64,000 nucleotides of DNA from Gigaspora rosea (taxonomy: Eukaryota > Glomeromycota > Glomeromycetes > Diversisporales > Gigasporaceae): positions 32,987 through 96,986 of the forward strand of contig QKWP01000611.1 in the NCBI GenBank assembly GCA_003550325.1, in the 5' to 3' direction. This document shows positions 11,091-22,829 of the stretch, one piece after another. The notes beneath the pieces are model-generated. The model was not told the origin of the DNA, searched no databases, and worked only from the letters and a program-made list of their open reading frames with translations. Position 1 is the stretch's first letter. Every line of letters begins with the position of its first letter. The position numbers were made by a program, and so were the translations under genes.

Positions 11091-12209
11091 TGTAAAAATG
11101 GTGATTGAGCGCGAAAAATAAAACAATTAACTATTTGTTTGTATGTACAAAACTTTGTAAACAATTATATAACAAAATAATCTTAATGATTTCGTCACAT
11201 GAAAAACTATATTTAGAAAATTTAAAATAACTCATAAATGAAAACAAATAAATTATTTGTTTGTACGTACTGTACGTACGTACAGTACGTACAAAACTTT
11301 GTAAACAATTATGATTATGCTACTTGAAAATTCTATTTAGAAAATTTACAATAACCCATTTGAATTTTGTAATTCATTACAAAATTATCCTATACTCATT
11401 AAAAAATTATCCGCTACCATTGTGTAGTGTAGTATGATTTACCAGAAACGGAGTACAGAGTATTTGCGTACGTACGTACGTACAGTACGTAGAGCATGGT
11501 TTACAAGCAAGTTAAGTGTAGTGTCCATTTTGGATGATCCATTCTCATGACTTCGTACAAGTGTATGGTCTTGGAGTTACATCAATGGGCTTTCATCAGT
11601 AACACATGCATGAGTTTTGAAATATTTTTATATAGGGCAATAAAAAATTTGCGGGTTGGACATTGCGTAATTCAGTAATTCAGTAATTCAATGATATTTC
11701 TAGACAATACAACAAAATGCTATTTTCTTTGTTTGGTCATCGATTCATGAATAAAAATTTACTATGCTAGGAACGGAATATAACAAAGAGTATGTTTTAT
11801 CAAGAAGGGATTACAAAGTTCATTAAATGGGCTTTTCATCCAGTAACACATGCATAAGTATTTAATATATTTTTCAATAGTGTAGATAAAGAATTTGCGA
11901 GTTGGAAATTATGTGATCAAAGAATCATTCTGGGCTCTCAATTTAAATTCTTTATAACTAAACTGTTGGTGTTTGTGTATTAAGTCGCACTGACTTATTA
12001 TATTGACTTTTTTTTGTCTCGAATTTTAACTAAACTTTGTTTTTGCCGAAGTATTATTGCATGCTAAACAAAGTCGAGAAGCATTGTACGCATGTCTTGT
12101 ATTTGAATTATACGACCTGATGTATCAGAGATTAATTAGATTAATTATATTTGATGAATCAGTTTGATTTTTTTATGCATCATTAAAACTGAAACGGGAA
12201 TACTAACTC
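11091..12209. other. AT-rich intergenic DNA
   Basis: No gene is supported. It contains two TACGTACGTACAGTACGTA palindromic clusters (about 11265-11292 and 11465-11495), the second inside a copy of the dispersed TACCAG...GGTTTAC repeat. A weaker copy of that repeat lies at about 11765-11830. Confidence 0.4.
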
Positions 12210-12945
12210 ATGCTTAAATACATATTATGGTCACTAGAATAGTGAGTAGATTCTGTAACAGAATTTTGTTTACATTAATTATAATGTAAACTCATTAACC
12301 AGAATAGTTGGTAAATTCTGTACAGAATTTTTTTTCATAATTAACGAGTAAATTATGTTAATTTCAATGAAAATTAACACACCTTAAAAGTTTTTGTAGT
12401 CACCAGAATAGCGAGTAGGTTCTACACCAAAATTATTTACAGCATCTGATAGAAATCATAACAATCCCAATGCGAACAACCAAAAATGACCACATATGAA
12501 ATAGCAAGTAGTGTAATAGAATTTTTTTACACGATAAAAAAAGATAATAATTCAAATGTAAATTATCACATTTTTAACTACATACTGTAGTTAACGGAAT
12601 AGCAAGTAAGTTCTGTACGAAATTATTTACAGTAACTCATAATAGAAATTATGATTATTCTAATGCATGTTAGCCAGTAGATCCATAACAGAATTTTTTT
12701 CAGTAACTCATAATAAAAATCATATTAATTTCAATGCAAATTAACTCAAACTTTTCAATATATTGTGATTAGTGAAAAAGAGAGTAAGTTCTGTAACAAA
12801 ATTTTTTTTACAGTAATAAACGATAGAATAATGATAATTCCGATGCAAACTAACTCAACATTAACACATACGATGGTCACAATTTTGCAATAGTGATAAA
12901 TAAAATGATATAATACAAAATGCATCGTAATGAGTGACAATATTG
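12210..12945. repeat. degenerate satellite, about 90-100 bp x 7
   Basis: Seven diverged units contain a CACCAGAATAGCGAGTA word, then TTCTGTAACAGAATTTTTTT, then AATGCAAATTAACTCA. Starts fall near 12230, 12297, 12398, 12488, 12590, 12665 and 12765. No coding capacity. Confidence 0.7.
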
Positions 12946-13613
12946 AATAGTTTGTTAGAAGTAAAATAAATTAAACAAAAATAATGTAAGATAGCTAGTT
13001 AATCTAATTTAATGAAAAAAGATTGAACTAATAAATTTCATAAACAACTTGAAGTGTATAAAAACGCGTACAAAAAAATTGAACTAATAAAACGCTACAA
13101 AATAACAAATAAATGCGTAAAGACTATAAAATAAATACCAAACATTTTTCAGCATCATTAATACAAAATTCTGTTTTGTAATATGAGATCGATAAAATTT
13201 TTAGAATTGCAACTAATAACGTTATAATTAATATAGTACGATACAGCACATTCTTTTCTAATTGCCTTTAAACAACACAAATGCCTAATTTAATAAAACA
13301 TTTAACTGAAGATGAAAATTCGAATGAACAATTCAAATAGGTGATTTATAGTTTAAATCCGCTATAATGAAAGCATAGGCACAGCCTATAGTTAAACAAA
13401 AGCATTTAGCATTTATGTCGTATTTGATCTTCAAAATGAAAAAAGGGTTTAAGTGGTATTTGAAATCTACCAAAGGTGATAATTCGAAAAGACAACAATT
13501 CAAGGTTTGATTCTGCTATGACAAGGCATAGCGTAAATGAATCTATGTTTCCAATTAAAAAGCTTCTTAACCGTTCATAATTTTTACGACCAATTACAGT
13601 CAACAATTTAATG
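12946..13613. other. intergenic DNA
   Basis: Nothing firmly recognised. A short minus-strand open frame at 13406-13606 has no known domain. It shares a few words with the minus strand near 40747-41040, which is too little to call a gene. Confidence 0.35.
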
Positions 13614-13621
13614 ATTTAAAT

Positions 13622-16174
13622 TAGGGATATTATCCTGTTCCAACCGGTTGGTTCGTGCTCAAAAACCCGTTTGAACACTGTTTCGAACCACACATGTAAA
13701 ACTGGTTATTGAATTCGGTTTATACGAATGTATTAATAATTATGCTTGTTTGAACAATTTAATAAAGCATGCTATATATTTATTAAAGCAATTTTACATT
13801 TGTACGTAAAATATACATATTATGCATTTACAATATTTTATTGCATCTATTGCTATATATTATTTATTTATTTATTGACCAACATAATAATACCAATTTA
13901 ATAATATTCTACGCAGTCAATGACGCCTGATTCATACCATGTTTTTAGGCAGAGACTTGCTGTTACACTTTTTTCAGATAGTCGATTACGGATTGGAGTA
14001 ATTGTATTTTTGGCTTTAGAAAACATTTCTTCACTAGGCACAGAAAGTAGCCTGCACGACCAAATAGTCACGTGCCATTTGTGCAAGTCCAGAATAGCGT
14101 ATATCGGCTGATCGTGTTTTCCAAAAGTCTAATGGATTACAATTTTCTTCTATAGCCATAAGATATTCTTCCAGAACATTGGAAGTATTATTTAACTTTT
14201 CATTTCGATGTTTTCTAAAATAATTTCTTGGTGAGTCTTTATCGTCTTCAGAAATAGATATGCCAATTTCTTTATATTGAGCATAAGTGCTATATAGTAG
14301 TTCACGTATAGTTTTTGCCGTCTCATTATCAAATGATGATAATTTCATATTCGGGTCTAACACAACTGACATGTGGCAACAAGTTTGAAGAATATTCCAA
14401 TAATCATCAAGCTTCTTATGCATTCGTTGTGCAATTTGATTTTTTATTGGAATTTCACTATACAATGCATCACGTAAAATACTTAGAATAGTTGGAAATA
14501 TCATATGCAAATCTCCCATCGTTGGACGAGATGAAAATTGGAGTTGCTTTTGCCATAGGTTCAAGTAGTGTAACGACAATCTAAAGATAAGTAAATTAAT
14601 TTTATAATTTTTTAAAAAATATATAAAATTAATATACTAACCCCAATTTCATTCCATTCAGCTTGATCCAAATACCGATCTTTTAAAGACGGATTATCCT
14701 CAACAAGATCATCAGTCATTTGACGAATTCGGAACATCTTTTCAATCATATTATAAGTGCTGTTCCATCTTGTTGATACGTCTAAGTCAGGTACAAGAAA
14801 AGATCGACCATTTACTTGAAAAATTCTTTTAAGATCCTCAAATAAAGGTTGGGATTTGCGTATATAACTTACAAAGCTTCGTAGCTTTGTAATAGAATCA
14901 ACAACAACTTTCATGCCCTCTGTTACTGCAAGATTTAATACATGAGCCGCACAGCGGACATGTTCAAATTCTTTATTACCATTATTATACTGAAGTTTTT
15001 CACGAAGCATATGTCCAAATACATTCATGCTAGCTGCATTGTCAGTAGTTGCAGATATAATGCGAGATCCAATATTATAAAATGAAATAGTCTCTAATAT
15101 TTTTTCAGTAATGTAATTGCCGGTATGCTGTTCATGGAGTGGTATCATATTCAATAAAATTCTTTTCATAAACCAGCTTTCATCAATCCAATGAAGCGTA
15201 AGAGCAAGGAACCCAAGGTTAGTACACGAGCTCCAAGCATCCGTTGTAATTGAGAATTTTTGTTGATTTGAATTAAAAAAAATACGAAGTTCACTTTGTC
15301 TATCATAAAATATATTTAAAATGGTTTGTGAAACAAATTGCTTGATGGAAGATAATACCGTTGAGTCAATTGATTAATAAATTGTTGAAAATCTTTGTTT
15401 TCAACGAGGCAAAAAGCCTGCTGGTCCGTGATAATCCATTTTAAGAGATATTGGTTAATTTTAAAACCTTATCAACACTATTAAGCTCAACGTTGGCCTT
15501 AGTGGTAAATGCATTATATCGATCTATGTGATTACGTTTAAAATGTGATTTGATTGTAGAAAGACCAGTATCCATTGAGTAAGATTTATTGCAATGTTTA
15601 CAATGTCGTTTATCACTGATTTCAACAAGTTCATCCCAAAAAGGATCTTTTTTTAATCGTTTTGGGGGATGATTTGTTATTTCTGAAAGAGTTTCGGATT
15701 CAAGTGTATTTTGAGAGCTCAAAGAGGTATGTTTAATTGGGTCAATAAATTGGTCAAGTGTGTTTTCTTCATCCATCTTACGAAATTTATGTAAATAAGT
15801 AAAATATGCGCAAACAAAAAAAATCGGTTATTAATATATTAAAAAAGTCCAATTTTCATTATATAAAATCGCAGTAATTAATTTCGTAATTAACTTTTAA
15901 TTAATTAAAAAGCCTATATTCGTCATATTATCATAACGCCATAATAATCGACCAATCGAAAAAATATGTTTTTGTCAATGAACGATAGTAATTAAAAGTC
16001 TAAAGTTAATTACTAATCAAGCATTTTGCTTATCTAATTGATTCCGAACTCAATTTGAACAGCAGGAGTTTAAATTTTATAGTAAAAATCATGTGACTAC
16101 AAAAACTCAAGTTTAACCGGTTTGGGTTTCAAACAGGGCCGAACTGAGTTTGGATGAACAGGATAACATCCCTA
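13622..16174 (-). mobile_element. hAT transposon with both ends
   Basis: The left end TAGGGATATTATCCTGTTC and the right end in reverse TAGGGATGTTATCCTGTTC form a 19-bp inverted repeat with one mismatch. They enclose a BED-finger hAT transposase on the minus strand. Flanking 8-mers ATTTAAAT (13614-13621) and AAATAAAT (16175-16182) agree at 6 of 8 positions, so the target duplication is worn or AT-rich by chance. At 2.55 kb the element has the size of a simple hAT. Confidence 0.85.
13900..15776 (-). pseudogene. hAT-family transposase with BED finger, frameshifted
   Basis: From 15776 leftward, the N-terminal part has a BED-type zinc finger (HCKHCNKSYSMDTGLSTIKSH then FKRNH). This is followed by FCLVENKDFQQFINQL and the first catalytic region with ITTDAW. 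Next come ATTDNAASMN (second Asp), RCAAHVLNLAV (the Cys/His pair of the hAT insertion domain), LDVSTRWNSTYNM, and after an intron (about 14581-14640) the C-terminal dimerisation part LDFWKTRSADIRYSGLAQMA. The usual SVPSEEMFSKAKNTITPIR follows, but only in a shifted frame because one extra base lies in the AAA run at 14044-14046. Other frame changes are needed near 15435 and 15335. It would bind the element ends and cut and paste the element in the nucleus if intact; as read it is inactive. Confidence 0.88.
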
Positions 16175-16695
16175 AAATAAATATCTAGCTAAATGATCAT
16201 AAAATTAAATTAAATTAATCCTTCCATAAATAAATGGTTAATGAAAATAGTTCTAAATTATTATTATAATAAAATATTAACCTCAATATTTATAAACTTG
16301 ATTCTCCAAGGTGCTGCTTTTGTAACATTATGTAATAAATCCCTTGTAATTCTAATAATTCTTGATGCGTGCCTTGTTCATAAACTTTACCGTCGTTTAT
16401 AACAAATATAATATCAGCATGTTGATTTGTTGATAATCTATGTGCAATTGCTAAGGTTGTTCTACCGTGTGCAGCTGCATCAAGAGCCTTTTGTACAACT
16501 TTTTCTGATTCCAAATCTAAAGATAATGTTGCTTCATCGAGTAATAAAATTTTTGGATTTCGAATAAGTGCTCTTGCAATAGTAATTCGTTGCTTTTGAC
16601 CGCCTGAAAGAAATTTATTTAGTAATTTTGTATTAAACCTTTAAAAAAAAAAAATCATATGAAACAATATTTAAGACAATAACCAGATAGTTGTA

Positions 16696-17916
16696 CAAGT
16701 CACTCTCGTTATAGTGAACTCTCGATATAGTGAAGATTGGCCTATAGTGAAGAATTTTTTTAGAACAAAACCAAGCATATTAAAATTCACTCGATATAAT
16801 GAAGTTACATAGAAAACTCTTGATATAAGGTATAGTGAAGATTTTTTTCGACCGGATATAACAAAATGTCACTTGATATAGTGAAGTCGATATCATGTGA
16901 CATATATTGACCAATCATATGAAGCGATAAATCATCGTGTTTCATGCATAATGATACTACATAATATAAGAATTATAAAGAATTACAAGTACAAACTAAT
17001 TCTACAAAGTTATTAAAAATCGATCCTAATAAATTTGTATAGCAAAACTTATAAATAAGAAAGTCAGAAGTATTAGATATGAAAAACATTTGCTGATTTT
17101 ACTAAATCATTAAAAATTGATGCTATATTCAAATATTTCATGAGAAATATACAATATATTTATACGGCATTTTCTATTTCGTTGGATTTTGCATTTACCA
17201 ACTGTTATCCGGCATTTGAAATTTTATGATTTTTATGCACGTGAGATACACACGTTATCCGAAATATTTTAAATCCGTTCCGGATTTAAAATATATCTGG
17301 CATAAAAATTTAAAATCTCAAACGCCGGTCAACAGTTGGTATGCAAAACCAACAAATATAAATGCCGTATAATCCAGTTATTCAAGCACGAAGTACTCAT
17401 AACTACGGTACAATAGTGTTCTAATACTAGTAAAGCGCTATCGCGCTTTACTAGCTTAGAACACCATTGTACCTTACCGTCATTTGCCATATGATTTGAC
17501 TGGTCGAATTTTAAGCACCTTCGGTGCTTAAAATCGACCAATCAAATAGCATACAACAAATAACTCAGTTATTCGGCACGAAGTGCCGAATAACTATTAA
17601 TTATGAGGGTAGTACATGTCGGGAATAGATGCATTTATAAAATATGCGCTCATATAAAGAATAATTTACAAATAGCACATAGATTGCACGAGATGATGTA
17701 TAATTATAGAGTGAAAATGCACTTATAGAAGGTGCACTTGTGATAGATCGGCTGCATCAAACTTTTAAATAGTTTAAATTTCTCTTGCTATAGTGAAGAT
17801 TTATACAGTTAATATATAATCTTCACTATATCAAGAGACACTTGATATAGTGAATCTCTCGATATAGTGAAGAAAATCTCTCAGCCCGATGACTTCACTA
17901 TAACAAGAGTGCCTTG
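16696..17916. mobile_element. Tc1/mariner (pogo/Tigger-like) non-autonomous element
   Basis: Ends CAAGTCACTCTCGTTATAGT and, in reverse, CAAGGCACTCTTGTTATAGT form an inverted repeat flanked by TA on each side (16694-16695 and 17917-17918), as for Tc1/mariner elements. Subterminal repeats of the type CTCGATATAGTGAAG recur at both ends. No transposase is present. The centre holds several long palindromes. It lies in the ABCB pseudogene exactly where membrane domain 2 is missing. Confidence 0.8.
17158..17596. repeat. four consecutive palindromes inside the mariner-type element
   Basis: A palindrome of about 215 bp (about 17160-17373) has outer arms TTATACGGCATT / AATGCCGTATAA and inner TTTTAAATCCG / CGGATTTAAAA. 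Three more hairpins follow: 17407-17473 (GGTACAATAGTGTTCTAA... and its mirror), 17498-17543 (TTTTAAGCACC / GGTGCTTAAAA) and 17568-17594 (GTTATTCGGCAC / GTGCCGAATAAC). All have short loops. Confidence 0.85.
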
Positions 17917-19390
17917 TATCTTTGATAGTAACTTCATCCTTTGGTGGAATTATAGAAGAATTCAATATATTGAATTCTTCTCTATTTTTTAAATTCTGTT
18001 GAATCTGTTGAGTTTCAACAAGTTTAAAATAAGAACCTTTTTTATCCATGAGCTCTTTATGTGTGCCTGATTCTGCAATAACACCTTTATTCATCACAAT
18101 AATCTTTGTTGCATTTCGAATAATGGATAAACGATAAGCAATAACTATTGTTGTGCGACCCTTTGCAGTTTTGTCTAATGCATTTTGAACGATACTCTCA
18201 CTTTGTGTGTCAAGAGCACTAGTAGCTTCGTCGAATAACAAAATCTTTGGGTCTTTAATAATAGCACGAGCGATCGCAATACGTTGTTTTTGTCCACCAG
18301 ATAATAAGATTCCACGTTCACCAACCATAGTTTCATATTTATCAGGAAATTCATAATAAAATCGTGTGCATCAGCTATCTTACAAGCATTTTCAATCCTT
18401 TCACGTTTTTCATTATCAGGTAAATTTTCATAAATAGAACCAATTAATCCATAAGATACATTTTCAGCTATAGTTGTTTTAAAAAGTGCAAGTTCTTGAC
18501 TTACAAAACCTATTTGTCTTCTAAGCCAAATTAAATTAAGAGATTTAATATTACGTCCATCAAGAAATATATCACCAGAGAGAGGATCATAGAAACGAAG
18601 TACCGGTAGTAGAGATACAATAGTACTTTTACCAGAACCTGAAGAACCAACGATAGCCACAGTAAAACCAGGTTCAACATCTAATGATATATTATTTAGA
18701 GTTTTAACATCAGGGCGAGTCGGATAAATGAAATTTATATTTTTAATTTGAATATGACCCACAAAGTTTTCGGGTTTATCACCGGTATCAGAAGCAATAT
18801 CAACCGAGGGAATACGATCAATAGTTTCAAATAATTTTGAACTAGCGTCCATAGCAAGAACAATAGCTCGAATGTAGTCAAAAAAATTAGTAAGGCTGAA
18901 AAAGCCAGTTAAAATCAAAGTGTATAGCCCAATTACCTTCAAAAAAATAAAAAATAATAAAAAATTAAAAATCAGAGACCTTAAATAAATTAATGCCTGG
19001 AAGAAAAAAAAAAAGGAAAACATACTTGTCCGGAAGACAATTCATTATTTGCAATCATTATAGAACCGAACCAGAAGGCCAAAGCATCAAATGCATAGAT
19101 GCCAAAGAACATTATACCAAGAGCAAAACCAACTAACAAAGATTTTTTAAGACCTTCTTTTCTTGCTTTACCTAAGTATGTATCATAAAGGTCAGAGAGT
19201 TTCTTTTGAGCGCCAAATGCCACCGCAACTCTGATGGTTGAAATAGCTTCTTCAGCGATTATTCCAGCACGAGAATAGAAGTCTAAACTCTTTTTCGTAA
19301 GAATAGCACTAAATTTAATCATTAAACCACTATTGATAGCAAGAAAAGGGATAGCGATTCCTATGACGAGTGCCATTTTCCAACTTATAA

Positions 19391-19543
19391 CTAGGAAAAC
19401 GGATACCGTTTGTGTCCGAAGCCAAGAATAAACATCGGGCTGATCCGTGTCGATCTCTATAGCTGATTGGCTAACAAGTGCATCACGTGAGCGGAATCCA
19501 TGACATTTACGTCTCCATAGAAAGTCCTCGCTACGCTTCGGAC
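19391..19543 (-). other. GC-rich intron-like insertion (candidate introner)
   Basis: On the minus strand it begins GTCCGAAGCG and ends TTTTCCTAG, so it has GT...AG ends. Removing it restores the reading SFIIAFIISWKMALVIG, which has exactly the length of this conserved transporter segment. It is clearly richer in G+C than the other introns of the gene. GTCCGAAGC at the donor side has its inverse GCTTCGGAC near the acceptor side, and AAACGGTATCCGTTT forms a small palindrome next to the acceptor. These traits fit an inserted element that is spliced out. Confidence 0.6.
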
Positions 19544-20428
19544 TAATAAATGCGATAATGAATGATGCAATGAAATGTGAAATATACTAAAAGAGTATAC
19601 AAGATGAAATAATATGTAAATATGATTGTAAAAAGAAGATAAATAATTAAATAAAATTGAATAAATCATAAATAAATAATAAATAAAAAATAGAATTAAC
19701 AACTTAATATATATTTGAACTTACTAGAAAAGCGAGAGGAACTTTTTCACTTATACCATCTTGTACTAAGTGTATATCAGAAGTAATTCGAGTAGTAACT
19801 TCACCTGAACCATATTTGTCAAAATAAGCTATGTTTTGTCTAAGTACTGCGCGAAAATATTGTTCACGGATTTGTCTTGCGATTCTAAAAGTAACGTCAA
19901 TAAGGTATGAGATTAGTACCCATTTTGAACGGTCGAATTTGATGATAATATTATATATAAAACAACCTTTCACCAGTAAATAACCAAGTAACTATAGATG
20001 TATACGTAAAAAAAAAAAAAGTACAAAATATGCATAAATTAAGAAATAGTAGTTTAATCCTTCAGAAAACTCATTTGTGCTTATCGTGTGAATCTGAAAA
20101 CGGGTAAAATAATCGGTCATTATTCCAGTAAGGACTGCTCTTCCAGCCTTTCAAATTATATGAAATATCATAAATTGAGAAATATATAAACCGCGAATAA
20201 AGATAAATATATGAGCCACATACCATGGTAATGCCTGCGGCCGCTGAAAATACTAACCCAATAAACATTATTGCCCAGTCAAGTTTTGTAGCAAATCTAT
20301 ATAAAGTAATATATGATTCTTTTTTTTTCAATGACTCTAATTTGATCTTTTAAAATTCGTTCCTCTGTCTGATCAAGTTTTATGCCAGATGATTCTTCAG
20401 TTGATATCTTAGTTGTGTTTTCAATCAT

Positions 20429-20901
20429 CGTTGATTATATAGAGTAAATTTCTTAGTTTTTCAAAATAGCTAAATAAAAATTATTTAAATTGAGACTCGA
20501 GGAAATTTATAACTTTATGTCATATAGGGATAATTCAGCGTTGGTCGATAGAAATATTATTTTCACGAATAAAACAATTGATCATCTTTTGCTACATACT
20601 GTATAAAAGTTTTTTTTCTTATTAACTCGCAGATTAAAAAAACTATATTTTATCAAAAATTATCTATACGTAGAAAAATGGAATAAAATAATAGAATTTG
20701 CAATAGAATAATAGAATGTTTACACTTATGGCAGGAAGAGATTTTATGTTAAATTTTACCGAAATGATGTTATGTATTTTTTGTGGTGTCTGTGAACAAA
20801 ATCATCAATCCGGTTGGATTATAATCGGGACGGGATATAACGTACTTAAACATCACTTGCGACCGTTTCACATGGCTCTCATTGATATGTATATTTCAGT
20901 A
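20429..20901. other. upstream region of the ABCB pseudogene
   Basis: AT-rich, with no clear promoter motif I would defend. An open frame at 20716-21015 runs from here into the neighbouring inverted-repeat element and is not a gene. Confidence 0.4.
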
Positions 20902-21609
20902 CCCTATAAAAAAATCCGTCCGGATATGCACGTGGTTCTACGGAAAAGCACGGTGATCTGTGGAACGGCTAAAGAGACGGGTTTGCACGTGCGAGTTCCG
21001 TGTTGGCACGACTAAAATGGTCCGAATTGGACCGTCTGCCCGGACATTTTGGACCGTAAATGGAACGGGTTTTGTTGCACTTTACTAAGCCAAAATTCAC
21101 GTGTTTGGCACGGGTCGAGGCACACGTAAGTTTACGTGCATATATTTCTTATGACAAGAATGAATTCAATTTAGTTAGAGTACAGTATAATTGTGAAGGG
21201 TGGTAACAAACATGCCTATAGCAAAATTTTGCAAGGAATTTTTTTTTTTAGGAATTAAAAAGCATTTCATAGATGAGATTTGGAGGTACAGATGATTTTT
21301 TAAAAAATTTCGTTTGTTTTGAATTTTCACGTTACACCTGATCCTGCGATTTTATTGGCTACACGAGATACACATGCCATTAAATACATGTAATTCCAAC
21401 TAACGAGCCTATACGTGTCATCCCGAATACGTGCCATTCCGTATAAAAATCTTACACGTGTCATTGTGGACATACACAACGTGCCGATACGTATCATTTT
21501 AAACACGTGCCATTCCGTGTGTCGTATATATACATGCCACAGTGCACGTGCCATCACGGACACCTCCGTGCTAAACCGTAACACCACCCGGACCACTTTT
21601 TTCATAGGG
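20902..21609. mobile_element. 708-bp inverted-repeat element with TA flanks
   Basis: The left end CCCTATAAAAAAATCCGTCC and the right end in reverse CCCTATGAAAAAAGTGGTCC match at the outer part and share GTCCGG. TA flanks both sides (20900-20901, 21610-21611). The interior is richer in G+C than its surroundings and full of CACGTG-type words. No transposase. It is best read as a non-autonomous TA-inserting element. Confidence 0.65.
21350..21590. repeat. ACGTGYCAT short-unit repeat
   Basis: About ten degenerate units of 20-30 bp each contain ACGTGCCAT, ACGTGTCAT or ACATGCCAT (for example near 21412, 21430, 21459, 21509 and 21545). This is the right half of the 20902-21609 element. The left half carries the inverse words (CACGTG, GGCACG). 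Confidence 0.65.
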
Positions 21610-21613
21610 TATA

Positions 21614-21910
21614 GTGTAAAGAAGTGTTGTCACGGGACAGCTCTGGACAATTTGTGGACAATTGTGGACAATTGTGGACAAAAAAATAAATCTAAATTAC
21701 TTAAAATTTTATTAAGATAACCTATTTTTTTCTTTGCAAAAAAAATATTCAGAACTATAAAAAAAATATATAACATATTTTTCTTAAACTAATTTATTAA
21801 ATTTTAAAGTCAAAATATTCTTTGGACAGTTGTGGACACTATGGACGTTTGACGTGGACATGGGTAAGAAAAGTCTTGGACATAGTAGACATAACAACAC
21901 TGGTGTAAAG
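21614..21910. mobile_element. hAT-like MITE with GTGTAAAG duplication
   Basis: The element is 21622-21902 (281 bp). Its ends are AAGTGTTGTCA and in reverse CAGTGTTGTTA, flanked by perfect 8-bp GTGTAAAG (21614-21621 and 21903-21910). CAGTGTTG ends plus 8-bp duplications are typical of hAT. The interior repeats TTGTGGACAA three times (21650-21680). It sits only four bases beyond the preceding element. Confidence 0.85.
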
Positions 21911-22734
21911 TATCACATCAAATTATATAATTTTTGACAAGCGATTCGATTTTGTACTTTCTTATTATTGTATAAATATACCAAGATCTGATAATTTTTC
22001 CACTACTGTACTGTTTAACACTGATTTTTATTATCAATATCTTTAGTTTGTAATGCGTTAATATATAAATTTATACAGCTAAGATCAAATAGTGAGGTAC
22101 AGCGATGGTCTTATCAATAAATACCAGGTGTCCAAAAAAGAAAAAAATACTTTTGATAGATTAATAGGTAATTTATTATCCAAAAAACAAATTCATAAAC
22201 AAATTTTAATTTAAATTCGTCATGCGAATATTAATCGTGATTTAGTCATATTTTTATAATTCATTATGTAGAGTTACTGCTGTGGCTCATTTAATTGTTA
22301 TTATTTGATAGTGTATGTATAAGCCTTCTATGCCCATGCTAAGTGTTTATTTTATTTTCCATATATCGTATTTCTTTTTGCATTAAATGTAAAATGTATT
22401 TTGAACTATGATGCTAACAGTAATGGGACATTGTCATTTAAAAATAAATGACACCTTGTCATATGACAAGTCATTTTTGTCATAAAAAAATCATTTATCT
22501 TTTTATGACTATACTTGTCATTTATAGTTTATATAATAATTATTCATAATCACATTGATATTTGCATTGATATGAAGAATTTTGAAAATATATATTTAAA
22601 ATTTCATTATAGTGACATCTATCAATTAAACATCGCCGTTTGTTAATGAAAGACTATAATATTTGATCAAATGTCTCACGAATCATGATCCATATCTCAA
22701 CCATCCTAATTCAAACACTAAATGCTTATCCGAA
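21911..22734. other. AT-rich intergenic DNA with a TGTCATTT cluster
   Basis: No gene. About 22430-22530 holds a cluster of AAATGACA / TGTCATTT words that can pair with each other. A similar cluster lies at 34370-34545. Confidence 0.45.
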
Positions 22735-22829
22735 AGAGATTGTTAGAATGGCAACAATAAAGAGCTGTTAGGATGATTATTTAACATAACCATAAAGAGT
22801 TTTTAGAATAGTTATTTATCGCTAACTAT
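22735..22829. repeat. minisatellite, left part (split by the retrotransposon)
   Basis: Units of about 35 bp share AAAGAGCTGTTAGAATGATT and ATTTAACA. The array continues beyond the Ty3/gypsy element at 32539-32755, so the retrotransposon inserted into it. Confidence 0.8.

Larger units (their letters stand above)
16290..20428 (-). pseudogene. ABCB-type (multidrug-resistance-like) transporter, internally deleted
   Basis: The family normally has two membrane domains alternating with two ATPase domains, and pumps lipids or hydrophobic compounds across membranes. Here the N-terminus starts at 20428 (MIENTTKISTEESSG). Membrane domain 1 runs over exons near 20224, 20147-19967, 19884-19725, 19586-19544, 19390-19026 and 18936 onward. 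ATPase domain 1 has Walker A GSSGSGKST, LSGGQ, Walker [13 protein letters not shown], but its H-loop reads IAYRLS where the family has His. After the linker (about 17930) the gene jumps to the last third of ATPase domain 2 (16603-16290: [32 protein letters not shown]). Membrane domain 2 and Walker A of domain 2 are absent; a 1.2-kb transposable element sits at the junction. Frames also break at A9 (20320-20328), at T13 (plus-strand A13, near 20008-20020) and near 18358. Clearly non-functional as a full transporter. Confidence 0.88.

Noticed and set aside
13406..13606. Minus-strand frame resembling 40747-41040
   Set aside because: Only a few shared words; not enough to claim a gene family.
20716..21015. 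Plus-strand open frame of 99 codons
   Set aside because: It crosses the left end of the 20902-21609 inverted-repeat element, so it is chance.
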